Shown: positions 33,439-42,119, numbered from the stretch's first letter. The stretch is DNA of 64,000 nt from Eubacteriales bacterium (GCA_030524745.1 JAUNGC010000005.1:1-64000); one strand, 5' to 3'. Numbers and translations are program-made. The notes: generated by a model not told the origin, from the sequence alone.

Positions 33439-34575
33439 ATGGAATTTCTGGTGGAAAGTGTGAAAAACGTGACGTGGCAGCAGGCTGTCATGTACGCAGT
33501 GGGAGTGCTGCTCATTTATCTGGCAATCCGAAAAGAGTACGAACCGGCGCTGCTTTTGCCGATGGGGTTTGGTTCAATTCTGGTGAATCTGCCTTTCAGC
33601 GGCGCGGTGGATCAGGTGCTGCAGGGAACTGTGGAAACAAAAGGAATTATCCAGTGGCTGTTTGAAGTCGGAATAGAAGCTTCGGAAGCGATGCCGGTTC
33701 TTTTGTTTATCGGGATCGGCGCCATGATCGATTTCGGTCCGTTGCTTTCCAGGCCCGTTATGTTTTTGTTTGGCGCGGCGGCACAATTCGGCATTTTTGC
33801 TGCGATCTGTATTGCGGCGGCAGCCGGATTTGATCTGAAGGATGCCGCGTCGATCGGCATGATCGGTGCAGCGGACGGTCCGACCTCCATTCTGGTATCT
33901 CAGATTCTGGGTTCCAAATATGTGGGAGCGATTGCGGTCGCGGCCTATTCCTATATGGCGCTCGTTCCTCTTGTACAGCCCCTGGTAATCAAAATGGTAA
34001 CAACCAAAAAAGAGCGCGGCATCCGAATGGATTACCGGCCGGCGGAAGTAAACAAATCGTTGCGAATCGCCTTTCCGGTTGTAGTGACGTTTATCGTCGG
34101 CTTTATTGCGCCCTCGTCCGTTGCTTTGGTCGGCTTTTTGATGTTCGGCAATTTGCTGCGGGAATGCGGCGTATTGAAGACGCTTTCTGCAACGGCGCAG
34201 GATGATCTGGTCAACCTGATTACGCTGCTTTTGGGAATCACGATTTCCTTCAGCATGAGGGCGGAAGCGTTTGTCAGACCGGAAACGATTATGATTATGG
34301 CAATCGGCCTTCTGGCCTTTGCGTTCGATACGATCGGAGGGGTGGTATTTGCAAAAATTCTGAATCTTTTCATGAAAGAAAAGATGAACCCGATGGTCGG
34401 GGCAGCCGGAATTTCCGCGTTCCCGATGTCGTCCCGCGTTGTACAGAAAATTGCGCAGGAGGAAAATCCCGGAAATATCATTTTGATGCATGCGGCGGGC
34501 GCGAATGTTTCCGGGCAGATAGCGTCGGTAGTGGCGGGCGGCCTGGTCATCAATCTGGTGAGCCGGTTTTTGTAA
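33439..34575 (+). CDS. Sodium ion-translocating decarboxylase beta subunit-like protein (OadB/MmdB/GcdB)
   Basis: A 378-residue polytopic membrane protein of the carboxyltransferase beta-subunit family. The signature Na+-site segment MIGAADGPTSI (Asp146) is intact, as is the HAAGANVSGQIASVVAGG segment near the C-terminus that corresponds to the second conserved membrane motif. In complete pumps the beta subunit couples decarboxylation of biotin-bound carboxylate to Na+ export. Here no alpha subunit, biotin carrier or carboxyltransferase gene is near; the only partner is a gamma-like mini-protein. The gene is preceded by a manganese-type riboswitch, which points to a metal-related role. The ATG at 33439 follows AAGGAG by seven bases. 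Confidence 0.88.
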   Translation: MEFLVESVKNVTWQQAVMYAVGVLLIYLAIRKEYEPALLLPMGFGSILVNLPFSGAVDQVLQGTVETKGIIQWLFEVGIEASEAMPVLLFIGIGAMIDFGPLLSRPVMFLFGAAAQFGIFAAICIAAAAGFDLKDAASIGMIGAADGPTSILVSQILGSKYVGAIAVAAYSYMALVPLVQPLVIKMVTTKKERGIRMDYRPAEVNKSLRIAFPVVVTFIVGFIAPSSVALVGFLMFGNLLRECGVLKTLSATAQDDLVNLITLLLGITISFSMRAEAFVRPETIMIMAIGLLAFAFDTIGGVVFAKILNLFMKEKMNPMVGAAGISAFPMSSRVVQKIAQEENPGNIILMHAAGANVSGQIASVVAGGLVINLVSRFL

Positions 34576-34633
34576 GAAAGATATCTTAAATAATAGTTCG
34601 ATTGAACGGAATTATCTGAAAGGAGATTGTATT

Positions 34634-34765
34634 ATGTCAGAAAATTTTGTACTGTCCCTTGAAATTATGGGAAAAGGAATGCTGGGCGTTTTTGCGGCGG
34701 CGCTGATCATCTGGTTCGCTGTGTGGGTCATGCAGAAGGCGGGAGAAAGAAATAAGAAACGGTGA
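34634..34765 (+). CDS. Small OadG-like gamma subunit
   Basis: A 43-residue single-span membrane protein. After a short polar start (MSENFVLSLEIMGKGM) comes one hydrophobic helix (LGVFAAALIIWFAVWVM) and a basic tail ending in RNKKR, the layout of sodium-pump gamma subunits (OadG), which stabilise the alpha-beta complex. AGGAG (34621-34625) lies nine bases before the ATG. It follows the beta subunit gene by 58 bases and precedes a convergent regulator gene. The longer charged or proline-rich tail of classical OadG, used to bind the alpha subunit, is absent. Confidence 0.75.
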   Translation: MSENFVLSLEIMGKGMLGVFAAALIIWFAVWVMQKAGERNKKR

Positions 34766-34821
34766 CCGGAATACAGGGCGGGAGACCGGGACCCTTTGCG
34801 CGCCGCGCGCAGAATCAGGAT

Positions 34822-35181
34822 TTATTTGATATGCTTTTTGATTGCTTCAAAACTCTCAGCGCTGATATCGTGCTCGATCTTACAGGCGTCGTGAACTGCA
34901 ACCTTGGGATCGACGCCGAGCCTGATGAGCCACTGGGACAATAATTCATGGCGCTCGTAAATCATCTCCGCAATCTGCCTTCCGGATTCGGTCAGATAGA
35001 TGAAGCCCTCTTTGGTTACCGTGATATGGTTTTTCTCACGGAGATTTTTCATTGCAACGCTGACGCTTGATTTTTTAAAACCGAGTTCTTCCGCTACATC
35101 CACAGAGCGTACGACGGGGTGGCTTTTGCTCAGCATTAAAATGGTTTCCAGGTAGTTTTCAGCAGATTCGTTTGTCGCCAT
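34822..35181 (-). CDS. DtxR/MntR-family metal-dependent regulator
   Basis: A 119-residue repressor with the DtxR-family winged helix (NYLETILMLSKSH, VDVAEELGFKKSSVSVAMKNLREKNHI) and a dimerisation/metal domain (MIYERHELLSQWL, ACKIEHDIS). The ligands His (RHELL), Glu and His (IEHD) are present. The position that is Glu in Bacillus MntR is Cys here, as in the iron-sensing DtxR/IdeR, so metal choice (Mn2+ or Fe2+) is unclear. There is no SH3 third domain, like MntR. The ATG at 35181 follows AAAGGAAA on the minus strand; a start at 35211 is less likely. It converges on the riboswitch-controlled membrane genes. Confidence 0.88.
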   Translation of the reverse strand: MATNESAENYLETILMLSKSHPVVRSVDVAEELGFKKSSVSVAMKNLREKNHITVTKEGFIYLTESGRQIAEMIYERHELLSQWLIRLGVDPKVAVHDACKIEHDISAESFEAIKKHIK

Positions 35182-35225
35182 ATTGATTATTTCCTTTCTT
35201 TTCAGCATCACAATAACTATAGCTG

Positions 35226-35244
35226 CTGGTCACTCCGTGACCAG
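35226..35244. promoter_or_regulatory. Palindrome upstream of the DtxR/MntR-type gene
   Basis: CTGGTCAC and GTGACCAG are separated by three bases, about 45 bases before the regulator's ATG. It could be an operator (autoregulation) or part of a leader hairpin. The rest of the 35182-35474 gap holds this site, the long inverted repeat at 35343 and AT-rich sequence. Confidence 0.45.
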
Positions 35245-35342
35245 TAACCAATTATAAACAGTATAACACGTCTGAAATTATGGTTCAATTGAAAAAACAA
35301 AGAAAATGCTGTATTATAGGATCAGAGATATGCTGCGCCGCA

Positions 35343-35423
35343 TTCCCCTGCGTCTCCCGGCAGTCCTGCCCTGCCTGACGCCGGGAGACGGGGAGGGCAG
35401 GACTGCCGGGAGACGCAGGGGAA
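35343..35423. repeat. Perfect 30-base inverted repeat
   Basis: The 30 bases 35343-35372 are the exact reverse complement of 35394-35423, with a 21-base loop. The loop itself repeats CCGGGAGACG from the arm. There is no T run after it, so it is unlikely to be a normal terminator. It is GC-rich and stands in an AT-rich intergenic region. Confidence 0.9.
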
Positions 35424-35474
35424 AACGGCGATGGCACTCACCGGAACTTAAAATAGAGCAAGGAGGACTGATCT

Positions 35475-35648
35475 ATGCTGTGCTGCGAATACATTGTGGA
35501 ACGCATTGAGGGAGATTATGCAAATCTGCGCAGGTGCGATATGCCGGAGATGGAGCCAAAGCTGGTGGCCAGGGCCCTGCTGCCGGAAAGCATTGCAGAG
35601 GGCGCCAGGCTGAAATATGAAATGCTGCAATACACGATTCTGGACTAA
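35475..35648 (+). CDS. Small DUF3006-like protein
   Basis: A 57-residue protein. The beginning YIVERIEGDYANLR fits the small DUF3006 family (a single beta-rich domain that starts with an RIEGDYA-like pattern), and it ends in YEMLQYTILD. AGGAGG (35461-35466) lies eight bases before the ATG, a strong site. The first codons include two adjacent cysteines. Its stop overlaps the stop of the convergent superoxide dismutase gene. Function unknown. Confidence 0.65.
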   Translation: MLCCEYIVERIEGDYANLRRCDMPEMEPKLVARALLPESIAEGARLKYEMLQYTILD

Positions 35649-36136
35649 TTTTCAGGGCGGATCACGCCGCAGGCGATTTTGGCGCCGGAGTTGCCGGAAG
35701 GCTGGGTCATGAAGTCGTCCGGCATAGCGTGTATGATTACGGACCGGCCAAGGATGTCGGAGATGGTGAAGCGTTTGTCATAGAAAGCGCTCCAGGCATA
35801 GCCCTGATTGGAGAGAAGCGGAATCAGATCGCCCGCATGATCGGGATGAGGGCGGCCGGTGGGATTATAATGGTTGCCGGTTTTGGTGAAATTTTCGGAA
35901 CAGTCGCCGTGCTCGTGAATGTGCATGGCATAAAAACGGCTGGATCCTTCTTCGGAGACGTTGGGCAGTCCGAAGATTTCCGATTCTATCAAAACGCCTC
36001 CGTAGGGGGTCTCGAAAAATTTGACGAGCCCGCTTAGCTGCGGTTCCTGGCTGTTTCCGGTCACCCAGGCCATTGCCGTTGGCTTATTGCTGTCCAGAAT
36101 TTGATTGAAGGTCAGACGGGGGGTAAACTGATACAT
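35645..36136 (-). CDS. Cu/Zn superoxide dismutase, no signal peptide
   Basis: A 163-residue member of the Cu/Zn superoxide dismutase family, which converts superoxide to oxygen and peroxide. All metal ligands can be placed: His72 and His74 (MHIHEHGDC), His89 (GNHYNP), His97, His100 and Asp103 (GRPHPDHAGD), His136 (IIHAMPDDF). The disulfide pair is Cys79 and Cys156. The active-site Arg is replaced by Lys153 (SGAKIACGV). No signal peptide or lipobox is present, so it should be cytoplasmic, while most bacterial SodC proteins are exported. Monocistronic; the minus-strand ATG is followed upstream by GGAG. Confidence 0.85.
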   Translation of the reverse strand: MYQFTPRLTFNQILDSNKPTAMAWVTGNSQEPQLSGLVKFFETPYGGVLIESEIFGLPNVSEEGSSRFYAMHIHEHGDCSENFTKTGNHYNPTGRPHPDHAGDLIPLLSNQGYAWSAFYDKRFTISDILGRSVIIHAMPDDFMTQPSGNSGAKIACGVIRPEN

Positions 36137-36255
36137 AAAAAACTCCTGCCGGCAGCATATGCTGCATTTTCTTTTAAAATATGCATAAACAGGCGGCGTG
36201 TTTCCCGTATGGTTAAATGGGAACGCCTGCGAAAAAAATATCAGGAGGGTATGGA

Positions 36256-37809
36256 ATGGAACATTTATTCACACACAATGCAGAAACGGCCGTAGTGGAA
36301 ACAAAGCGGGGAAAGGTTCGGGGATATGTGTATGACAATATCTCCATATTCAAGGGGATTCCGTATGCAAAGGCAAAACGGTTTCATGCGCCTGAACCGG
36401 TTGAAGCCTGGGAGGGAGTGCTGGACGCCACAAGCTACGGCTGCGTCTGTCCTCTGCTGGAGATGGGAAAGCCGGACGGGGAACTGCTGGTGCCGCACCG
36501 CTACTGGATTATGGACGAGGATTGTCAGAATCTGAATGTCTGGACGCCGTCCTGTGACAAAGAAAAGCGCCCTGTTTTGGTATGGCTGCACGGGGGCGGC
36601 TATGAAGCGGGTTCCGCCATCGAGCAGATCGCTTATGAAGGGGAAAATATGTGCAGAATCGGCCAGGTTGTCGTCGTATCCGTCAATCACAGGCTGAATG
36701 TGCTGGGATACTGCGATCTGTCGGCTTTTGGGGAGGAATACGCAAACTCCGGAAACGCAGGGACTGACGATATCATAGCCGCGTTGAAATGGATCAGAGA
36801 AAATATTTCCCGTTTCGGCGGAGATCCGGAAAATGTGACGGTGTTCGGGCAGTCCGGCGGCGGCGCGAAGGTGACGACGCTCTTGCAGACGCCTGCTGCG
36901 GACGGTCTGTATGCGAAAGGGATGAACATGAGCGGCGTGATCGGTCCTTTGCTGGCGGACAGCAAGGGGAGCGGAGAAGAACTTGTGCGTGCCATGATGA
37001 CAGAACTTGGCGCAGAGGATGTGAAGGAACTGGAGACCGTGCCTTATCACGCGCTGGCTTCAGCATACCGGAAGGTGAAACCGCGGCTTGCGAAAGAAGG
37101 AAAGTATGTGGGCGGAACGCCCCATCCCAACGCTTATTATGCGGGAACGCCGGAGGAAAACGGATTCCGGAAGGAAACCGCCCATATTCCGCTGCTGGTC
37201 GGAACGGTGTACGGAGAATTTACTTCCTTTGCGCCCACGCCCTATGATAAGAGCGGGATGACGAAGGAACAGGGAGAAGCTTACGTTGCCAAAGTGCTGG
37301 GAGAAGAAGCGGCGCAGCGCCTGCTTCCGATGTATCAAAAGGCTTATCCGGAGCGCAATCCCGTGGATATACTCACGCTTGACTTTTTGTTCCGGCTTCC
37401 CACGCAGCAGTATATCCGTCAGAGAAGCGGTTTGAATCACTGTACCTATTCCTATTTATTCAATCTGGACCTGCCTGTTGACGGAGGACGTACGCCCTGG
37501 CATTGCGCCGATATTCCTTATGTGTTCCACAATACGGAACTGGTGCCTGCGACGCAGGAGAGCGGCGTGACGGAAAAAATAGAAGCGCAGATTTTTGAAA
37601 GTCTGATGGCGTTTGCGAGAACCGGAAATCCCAATCACCCCGGGCTTGCGCAATGGCCGCACAGCACGCCGCAGGAAGAATATACGATGGTATTTGACAA
37701 ACAGACCGCGGTACGCTGCAATTTTGACGAGGAACTGATGCCGTTATTTGCGGAATATATGGGGCCGGTTTTTCTGCGGGAAAGGGAAAAACAGAATGTA
37801 CAGCACTGA
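36256..37809 (+). CDS. Type B carboxylesterase (para-nitrobenzyl esterase-like)
   Basis: A 517-residue alpha/beta hydrolase of the carboxylesterase B family. Oxyanion-hole segment WLHGGGYEAGS, nucleophilic elbow VFGQSGGGAKV with the catalytic Ser, the NLNVWTP segment and the late His in TPWHCADIPYVF are all present. No signal peptide, so it acts inside the cell on small esters or detoxifies xenobiotics. AGGAGGG (36243-36249) selects the ATG at 36256. The gene is followed 17 bases later by a MarR regulator, probably the sensor for its substrate. Confidence 0.9.
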   Translation: MEHLFTHNAETAVVETKRGKVRGYVYDNISIFKGIPYAKAKRFHAPEPVEAWEGVLDATSYGCVCPLLEMGKPDGELLVPHRYWIMDEDCQNLNVWTPSCDKEKRPVLVWLHGGGYEAGSAIEQIAYEGENMCRIGQVVVVSVNHRLNVLGYCDLSAFGEEYANSGNAGTDDIIAALKWIRENISRFGGDPENVTVFGQSGGGAKVTTLLQTPAADGLYAKGMNMSGVIGPLLADSKGSGEELVRAMMTELGAEDVKELETVPYHALASAYRKVKPRLAKEGKYVGGTPHPNAYYAGTPEENGFRKETAHIPLLVGTVYGEFTSFAPTPYDKSGMTKEQGEAYVAKVLGEEAAQRLLPMYQKAYPERNPVDILTLDFLFRLPTQQYIRQRSGLNHCTYSYLFNLDLPVDGGRTPWHCADIPYVFHNTELVPATQESGVTEKIEAQIFESLMAFARTGNPNHPGLAQWPHSTPQEEYTMVFDKQTAVRCNFDEELMPLFAEYMGPVFLREREKQNVQH

Positions 37810-37826
37810 AAGGCGAGTGAGATAAA

Positions 37827-38249
37827 ATGGATGCGGATAACAGGCTGATTATGAATCTGCGGGAACTGGGACATGTGATTCGTTTTCTGTCGGAAGGGAA
37901 AGGGAGCCAGAGCCGGATTCTTATCATTTTGCTGAAGGAAGGAAATATGACCCAGCGGGAATTGACGCAGCGGCTGGGGATTCAGCCGGGATCGGCCAGC
38001 GAGGTGATCGGAAAGCTGGAGAGCGCGGAGTTGATTCTGCGCTCTTTGAGCAGCCAGGACAGGCGGACCGCCAATATAGAATTAACGCCAAAAGGCCGCG
38101 CGCAGGCGCAGGAAGCGCTTGCACGGCGTAAAATGCGCCAGCGGGAAATGCTTTCGGGGCTGACGGAGGAAGAAAAGGACACGCTGCTTTTGCTGACGGA
38201 AAAGCTGTGCGTAGACTGGCAGGTCCGCTATTGCAAAAAAGATAATTAG
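37827..38249 (+). CDS. MarR-family regulator
   Basis: A 140-residue MarR protein: dimer helices at both ends, winged helix NMTQRELTQRLGIQPGSASEVIGKLESAELI, wing SSQDRRTANIELTPKG, and a C-terminal helix. It starts 17 bases after the esterase gene and likely represses or senses for that operon. Its last four bases overlap the end of the convergent AraC gene. Confidence 0.9.
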   Translation: MDADNRLIMNLRELGHVIRFLSEGKGSQSRILIILLKEGNMTQRELTQRLGIQPGSASEVIGKLESAELILRSLSSQDRRTANIELTPKGRAQAQEALARRKMRQREMLSGLTEEEKDTLLLLTEKLCVDWQVRYCKKDN

Positions 38250-39115
38250 GGGCCGGAAGGATACATTTCCTGATATTCCTTCGGGGAAACGCCGTATTCT
38301 TTTTTGAAAGCGCGGAAAAAGCTGGAGTAGTCATGAAAACCGAACTGTTGATAGGTTTCGCTGATTTTCCTGCCGTCCCGTAACGCATCCCGGCAGGCCG
38401 CCAGCCGCTTTTGCGCGATGTAACGGTGCAGGGAAATTCCCATATGATCTTTAAAAGTGTGAGCAATGTAATACTTGCTCACGTAGAATTTCCCTGCCAG
38501 AAGGTCCAGAGACAGCGGCTCTGCCAGGTGGCCGGAAATATAGTCGCAGAGATTCACATATAATTCTGCGCCGATGGTATCCTTTGCGGCATGAAACTTT
38601 TCATATACCGTCTGATTCAGCTTAAGAAGCAGGGTATGGAGCAGCAGGTCCACTTCGCAGTCTTTTCCGAAATGATCCGTGTGAAGCGCTTCCAGAAGCT
38701 GCGTGATCAGCGCCTGAAGGGAATTGAATTCCAGAAAGCTGTTGTGAAAAATATATTCCCGTTTTTTCATGACCAGTCTGGCAAGCCATCCGTAATCTTC
38801 CGATTCCAAAAGCAGGCGGTTAAAGCAATCCTGACTGATCCACAGGACAAATCTGCGGTAGACATGGTTTTGCCCGATGGCGGCATGGTGCCGGATTCCG
38901 GGAGGAATCAGAATCACATCTCCGTATTGAAGCGGATAAGTTTGCCCGTCGATGCGCATTTCAATATTCCCTTCCAGAAAAAAGTAAAATTCGTAATAGT
39001 CGTGAGAATGGCTTTTTACTTTGGAAAGATTGTGGTCGCTGTAATAATAAAGTTCAAAATCTTTGGCGCACATGTACTGACGGGCGCTGAAAGCGGTCTG
39101 AAGCGTTTCTTTCAT
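38246..39115 (-). CDS. AraC-family regulator with cupin sensor domain
   Basis: A 289-residue regulator. The N-terminal half is a cupin (HSHDYYEFYFFLEGNIEM, YPLQYGDVILIPPGIRH) that normally binds a sugar; the C-terminal half has the two AraC helix-turn-helix motifs (SLDLLAGKFYVSKYYIAHTF, and the closing FHDYSSFFRAFKKEYGVSP). It is divergent from the mannonate dehydratase gene with a 158-base gap, so it most likely activates hexuronate use. The gap contains a TATACT box near 39227, but no clear -35. Confidence 0.92.
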   Translation of the reverse strand: MKETLQTAFSARQYMCAKDFELYYYSDHNLSKVKSHSHDYYEFYFFLEGNIEMRIDGQTYPLQYGDVILIPPGIRHHAAIGQNHVYRRFVLWISQDCFNRLLLESEDYGWLARLVMKKREYIFHNSFLEFNSLQALITQLLEALHTDHFGKDCEVDLLLHTLLLKLNQTVYEKFHAAKDTIGAELYVNLCDYISGHLAEPLSLDLLAGKFYVSKYYIAHTFKDHMGISLHRYIAQKRLAACRDALRDGRKISETYQQFGFHDYSSFFRAFKKEYGVSPKEYQEMYPSGP

Positions 39116-39273
39116 CTGATCCTGTCCATTCCTTTCCCTGCTGATTTATAAACAGTATAGGACAATATAGCAACTTTTGCAATATGAACAACAATCTGCA
39201 CTATTTCGCTTTTACGGATTTTGATTTATACTAAAACTATCAAAATAAAATACGTAAGGGGGTAACAACAAGT

Positions 39274-40323
39274 ATGAAAAGTTCATTTCGCTGGTATGGG
39301 GACAGTGATCCGGTAACGCTGGAATACATCAGACAGATTCCGGGAATGAGAAGCATCGTTTCCGCTGTTTATGATGTAAAGCCCGGCGAGGTATGGCCGG
39401 AGGAGAGCATCAGACACATCAAGGAAAGATGTGAAGAGAATGGACTTGTGTTCGATGTGGTGGAATCCATCCCGGTTACGGAAGAGATCAAACTGGGGAA
39501 GCCGGAGAGAGAACGCCATATCGAGAATTATTGCGAGAGCATCCGCCGCTGCGCGAAGTATGGGGTGAAATGCGTAACCTACAATTTCATGCCGGTATTT
39601 GACTGGACCCGCACGCAGTTGGACAAGATGGCGGAGGATGGTTCCACCTCCCTGGTTATGTACTGGGATCAGATGAAAAATCTGGATCCGTTAAAGGACG
39701 ACATTCATCTTCCGGGCTGGGATTCCAGTTATACACAGGATGAGGTCCGGGATCTGATCAGAGCGTATGACGAGATCGGCGAGGAAGGCTTGTGGGCGAA
39801 CCTGGAATATTTCTTAAAGAAAGTGATTCCGGTAGCCGAGGAGTGCGGCGTGGTGATGGCGATTCATCCCGACGATCCGCCGTATCCGATTTTCGGACTT
39901 CCCAGAATTATCACCTGTGAGGAGAATCTGGACAGATTCCTGGCGCTTGTGGACAGCAAGGCCAACGGGCTGTGCTTATGCACCGGTTCCCTGGGCTGTT
40001 CTCCCAAAAACGATATTCCGGCGATGGTGCGCAAATACAGTGAAATGGGACGGATCGGTTTCATGCATCTGCGCAATGTGAAAATTCTGGAGGATACCAG
40101 CTTCGAGGAATCCGGACATCTGAGCCAGAAGGGCAGCCTGGATATGAACGCGATTGTGAAAGCGCTGGTGGAGACAGGCTTTGACGGTTATTTCAGACCC
40201 GATCACGGACGCATGATCTGGGGAGAAAGCGGCAAAGCGGGTTATGGCCTGTATGACAGAGCGCTGGGCAGCGCTTATATCAACGGCCTGATCGAAGCGA
40301 ACGGCGGCAAGATTGAAGACTGA
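39274..40323 (+). CDS. uxuA: Mannonate dehydratase
   Basis: A 349-residue enzyme that removes water from D-mannonate to give 2-keto-3-deoxygluconate in glucuronate breakdown. The N-terminal [20 protein letters not shown], the [15 protein letters not shown] segment, the metal-binding [18 protein letters not shown] and CLCTGSLG, and the [10 protein letters not shown] signature near the C-terminus are characteristic. GGGGG precedes the ATG. It is followed 20 bases later by the mannonate oxidoreductase gene, forming a two-gene operon divergent from an AraC regulator. Confidence 0.95.
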   Translation: MKSSFRWYGDSDPVTLEYIRQIPGMRSIVSAVYDVKPGEVWPEESIRHIKERCEENGLVFDVVESIPVTEEIKLGKPERERHIENYCESIRRCAKYGVKCVTYNFMPVFDWTRTQLDKMAEDGSTSLVMYWDQMKNLDPLKDDIHLPGWDSSYTQDEVRDLIRAYDEIGEEGLWANLEYFLKKVIPVAEECGVVMAIHPDDPPYPIFGLPRIITCEENLDRFLALVDSKANGLCLCTGSLGCSPKNDIPAMVRKYSEMGRIGFMHLRNVKILEDTSFEESGHLSQKGSLDMNAIVKALVETGFDGYFRPDHGRMIWGESGKAGYGLYDRALGSAYINGLIEANGGKIED

Positions 40324-40343
40324 GCAAAAAGGAGGATGGTTAC

Positions 40344-41195
40344 ATGATGAAGTTACCTTTGAATGTGGATTTTAGCGGTAAAGTGGTAGTGATAACGGGC
40401 GCAGGCGGCGTTATCTGCGGGACGATGGCCCGCGCGTTCGCACAGGCGGGCGCGAAGGTTGCGGCGCTGGATCTGAATGAAGACGCTGTGAAGGCTCTGG
40501 CGGACGAACTGAAGGCGGAAGGTTTTGTGTGTGAAGGCTATAAAGCGAATGTGCTGGATCCGGAAGCGCTTAAGGCAGTTCACGATCAGGTTGTCGCTGA
40601 TCTGGGAACCTGCGATATTCTGGTAAACGGAGCGGGCGGTAACAATCCCCGCGCAACTACGGATAACGAGTATCAGCATGAGGCTGCAAACATCGAGAAC
40701 TGCAAGACGTTCTTTGATCTGGATGCTTCGGGCGTGGATTTCGTGTTTAAACTCAATTTCCAGGGCACATTGCTTCCGACTCAGGCATTCGCGCAGGATA
40801 TGGTGGAAAAGAAGAGCGGCTGTATTTTGAATATCTCTTCCATGAACGCATATATTCCGCTGACGAAGATTCCCGCATATTCCGGCGCGAAGGCGGCGAT
40901 TTCCAACTTCACCCAGTGGCTGGCAACCCATTTTGCGAAAACGGGCATCCGCTGTAATGCGATCGCTCCCGGCTTTTTGGTGACAAACCAGAACAGAAGC
41001 CTGCTGTTTCATGAGGACGGCACGCCTACCGCGCGTTCCGGCAAGATCTTAAACGGCACGCCGATGGGACGCTTTGTGGAAAGCGAAGAACTTCTGGGCG
41101 CGACCTTCTTCCTCTGCGACGATGTGTCCGCAAGCGCAATTACGGGCGTGGTTCTTCCGATCGACGCAGGCTTTGCAGCATATTCCGGCGTATAA
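40344..41195 (+). CDS. SDR-type D-mannonate (fructuronate) oxidoreductase
   Basis: A 283-residue short-chain dehydrogenase expected to interconvert fructuronate and mannonate with NAD(P)H. Cofactor motif VVVITGAGGVICGTMA (the usual TGxxxGIG form is slightly altered to TGAGGVICG), NGAGG, the catalytic Ser in NISSMN and Tyr-x-x-x-Lys in YSGAKAA are visible. In Bacillus the SDR enzyme YjmF/UxuB fills this role next to uxuA. AGGAGG precedes the ATG. A strong terminator follows, closing the operon. Confidence 0.9.
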   Translation: MMKLPLNVDFSGKVVVITGAGGVICGTMARAFAQAGAKVAALDLNEDAVKALADELKAEGFVCEGYKANVLDPEALKAVHDQVVADLGTCDILVNGAGGNNPRATTDNEYQHEAANIENCKTFFDLDASGVDFVFKLNFQGTLLPTQAFAQDMVEKKSGCILNISSMNAYIPLTKIPAYSGAKAAISNFTQWLATHFAKTGIRCNAIAPGFLVTNQNRSLLFHEDGTPTARSGKILNGTPMGRFVESEELLGATFFLCDDVSASAITGVVLPIDAGFAAYSGV

Positions 41196-41234
41196 ACAGC
41201 AGGACTTTACAGAGAATATTAATTTTCATGAATC

Positions 41235-41273
41235 AAAAACTGCCGGTGACGAAATGCCACCGGCAGTTTTTTT
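41235..41273. terminator. Bidirectional terminator
   Basis: AAAAACTGCCGGTG (41235-41248) and CACCGGCAGTTTTT (41258-41271) form a perfect 14-pair stem with A and T runs on either side, serving the mannonate operon and the convergent lipoprotein gene. Confidence 0.93.
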
Positions 41274-41284
41274 GAAATCAGATG

Positions 41285-41986
41285 TTAGTGGATGAGTGCA
41301 TTCTCGATATCAAGAGAGAAGCCGTCCATATCGGTAGGAAGCCATGCGGCTTTTTCTTTGCCGCTCACTTCTACGAGCAGTTTCTCGCAGTTTACGGTGA
41401 TTTCCACCGCTTCGTCGCTGGGCTCCATGGCAGCGAGTCCGTCGGAAAAGTCTCTTAAATACTGAGAAATGTATGTATTGAACAGATCCTCATCGCCATC
41501 CATGATAGCAAGCTGATCTTCTTCGGTAATGCTTTCCATCATCTTGGTGGAAGCTTCCAGCATAACTTCGTTCATTTCTTCCTCAGAAAAACCGTTCACC
41601 TTCAGGGTAACCACAACAGCGTCCTTTTCTTCAGAGGTGATTTCTGCCGTATAGGTGACTTTGTCCAGCATAGCGTAAAGCTGGTCTGTAAAATACTGCA
41701 GATCCTCCTGGCTCAGCGTCATGCCGGCGTCTTCAAACTCTTTGCTGAATTCTTCTACCAGGTCGGTATCGGCGCCTTCTTCATAGAATGCGCTCTTTAC
41801 ATCTTCCTCCGATGCGAATCCAAGCAGGTCCTTCATCGGCACAGCATTTTCTTTTGCTGCAAGTTCAAACAGTGCGCCGATCGTCTGGTCTGCAGGAACC
41901 AGTTCTTCGCCGCAGCCTGTCAGCGTCATGCACAGCATGGTCATAGCAGCGACAACGGCCAGTAATTTCTTTTTCATTCCCTTCAT
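41285..41986 (-). CDS. Lipoprotein of unknown function
   Basis: A 233-residue lipoprotein: MKGMKKKLLAVVAAMTM signal segment and lipobox LTGC (Cys25). The mature part is acidic and helical (FSEEEMNEVMLEASTKMM), with a predicted mixed fold; it resembles the DUF5105-type lipoproteins of Clostridia, but I am not certain. GGAGAGAG lies eight bases before the ATG at 41986. It is monocistronic, between the mannonate operon and a LysR regulator. It would sit on the outer face of the cytoplasmic membrane. Confidence 0.75.
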   Translation of the reverse strand: MKGMKKKLLAVVAAMTMLCMTLTGCGEELVPADQTIGALFELAAKENAVPMKDLLGFASEEDVKSAFYEEGADTDLVEEFSKEFEDAGMTLSQEDLQYFTDQLYAMLDKVTYTAEITSEEKDAVVVTLKVNGFSEEEMNEVMLEASTKMMESITEEDQLAIMDGDEDLFNTYISQYLRDFSDGLAAMEPSDEAVEITVNCEKLLVEVSGKEKAAWLPTDMDGFSLDIENALIH

Positions 41987-42119
41987 AAGATCTCTCTCCT
42001 TTTCTGATTTTGGATGATAAATAAAAACCAAAATCAGTATAGACCCTGGCGCAAATAAAGTAAATGGGGAAAATATACTTATTTTTTTACAGTTTTCCCG
42101 TTTTTTTATACATATTTAT

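Noticed and set aside
35343-35423. Long inverted repeat as an ordinary terminator
   Set aside because: No T run on either side and no gene ends directly before it on the plus strand; the regulator gene on the minus strand starts rather than ends on this side.
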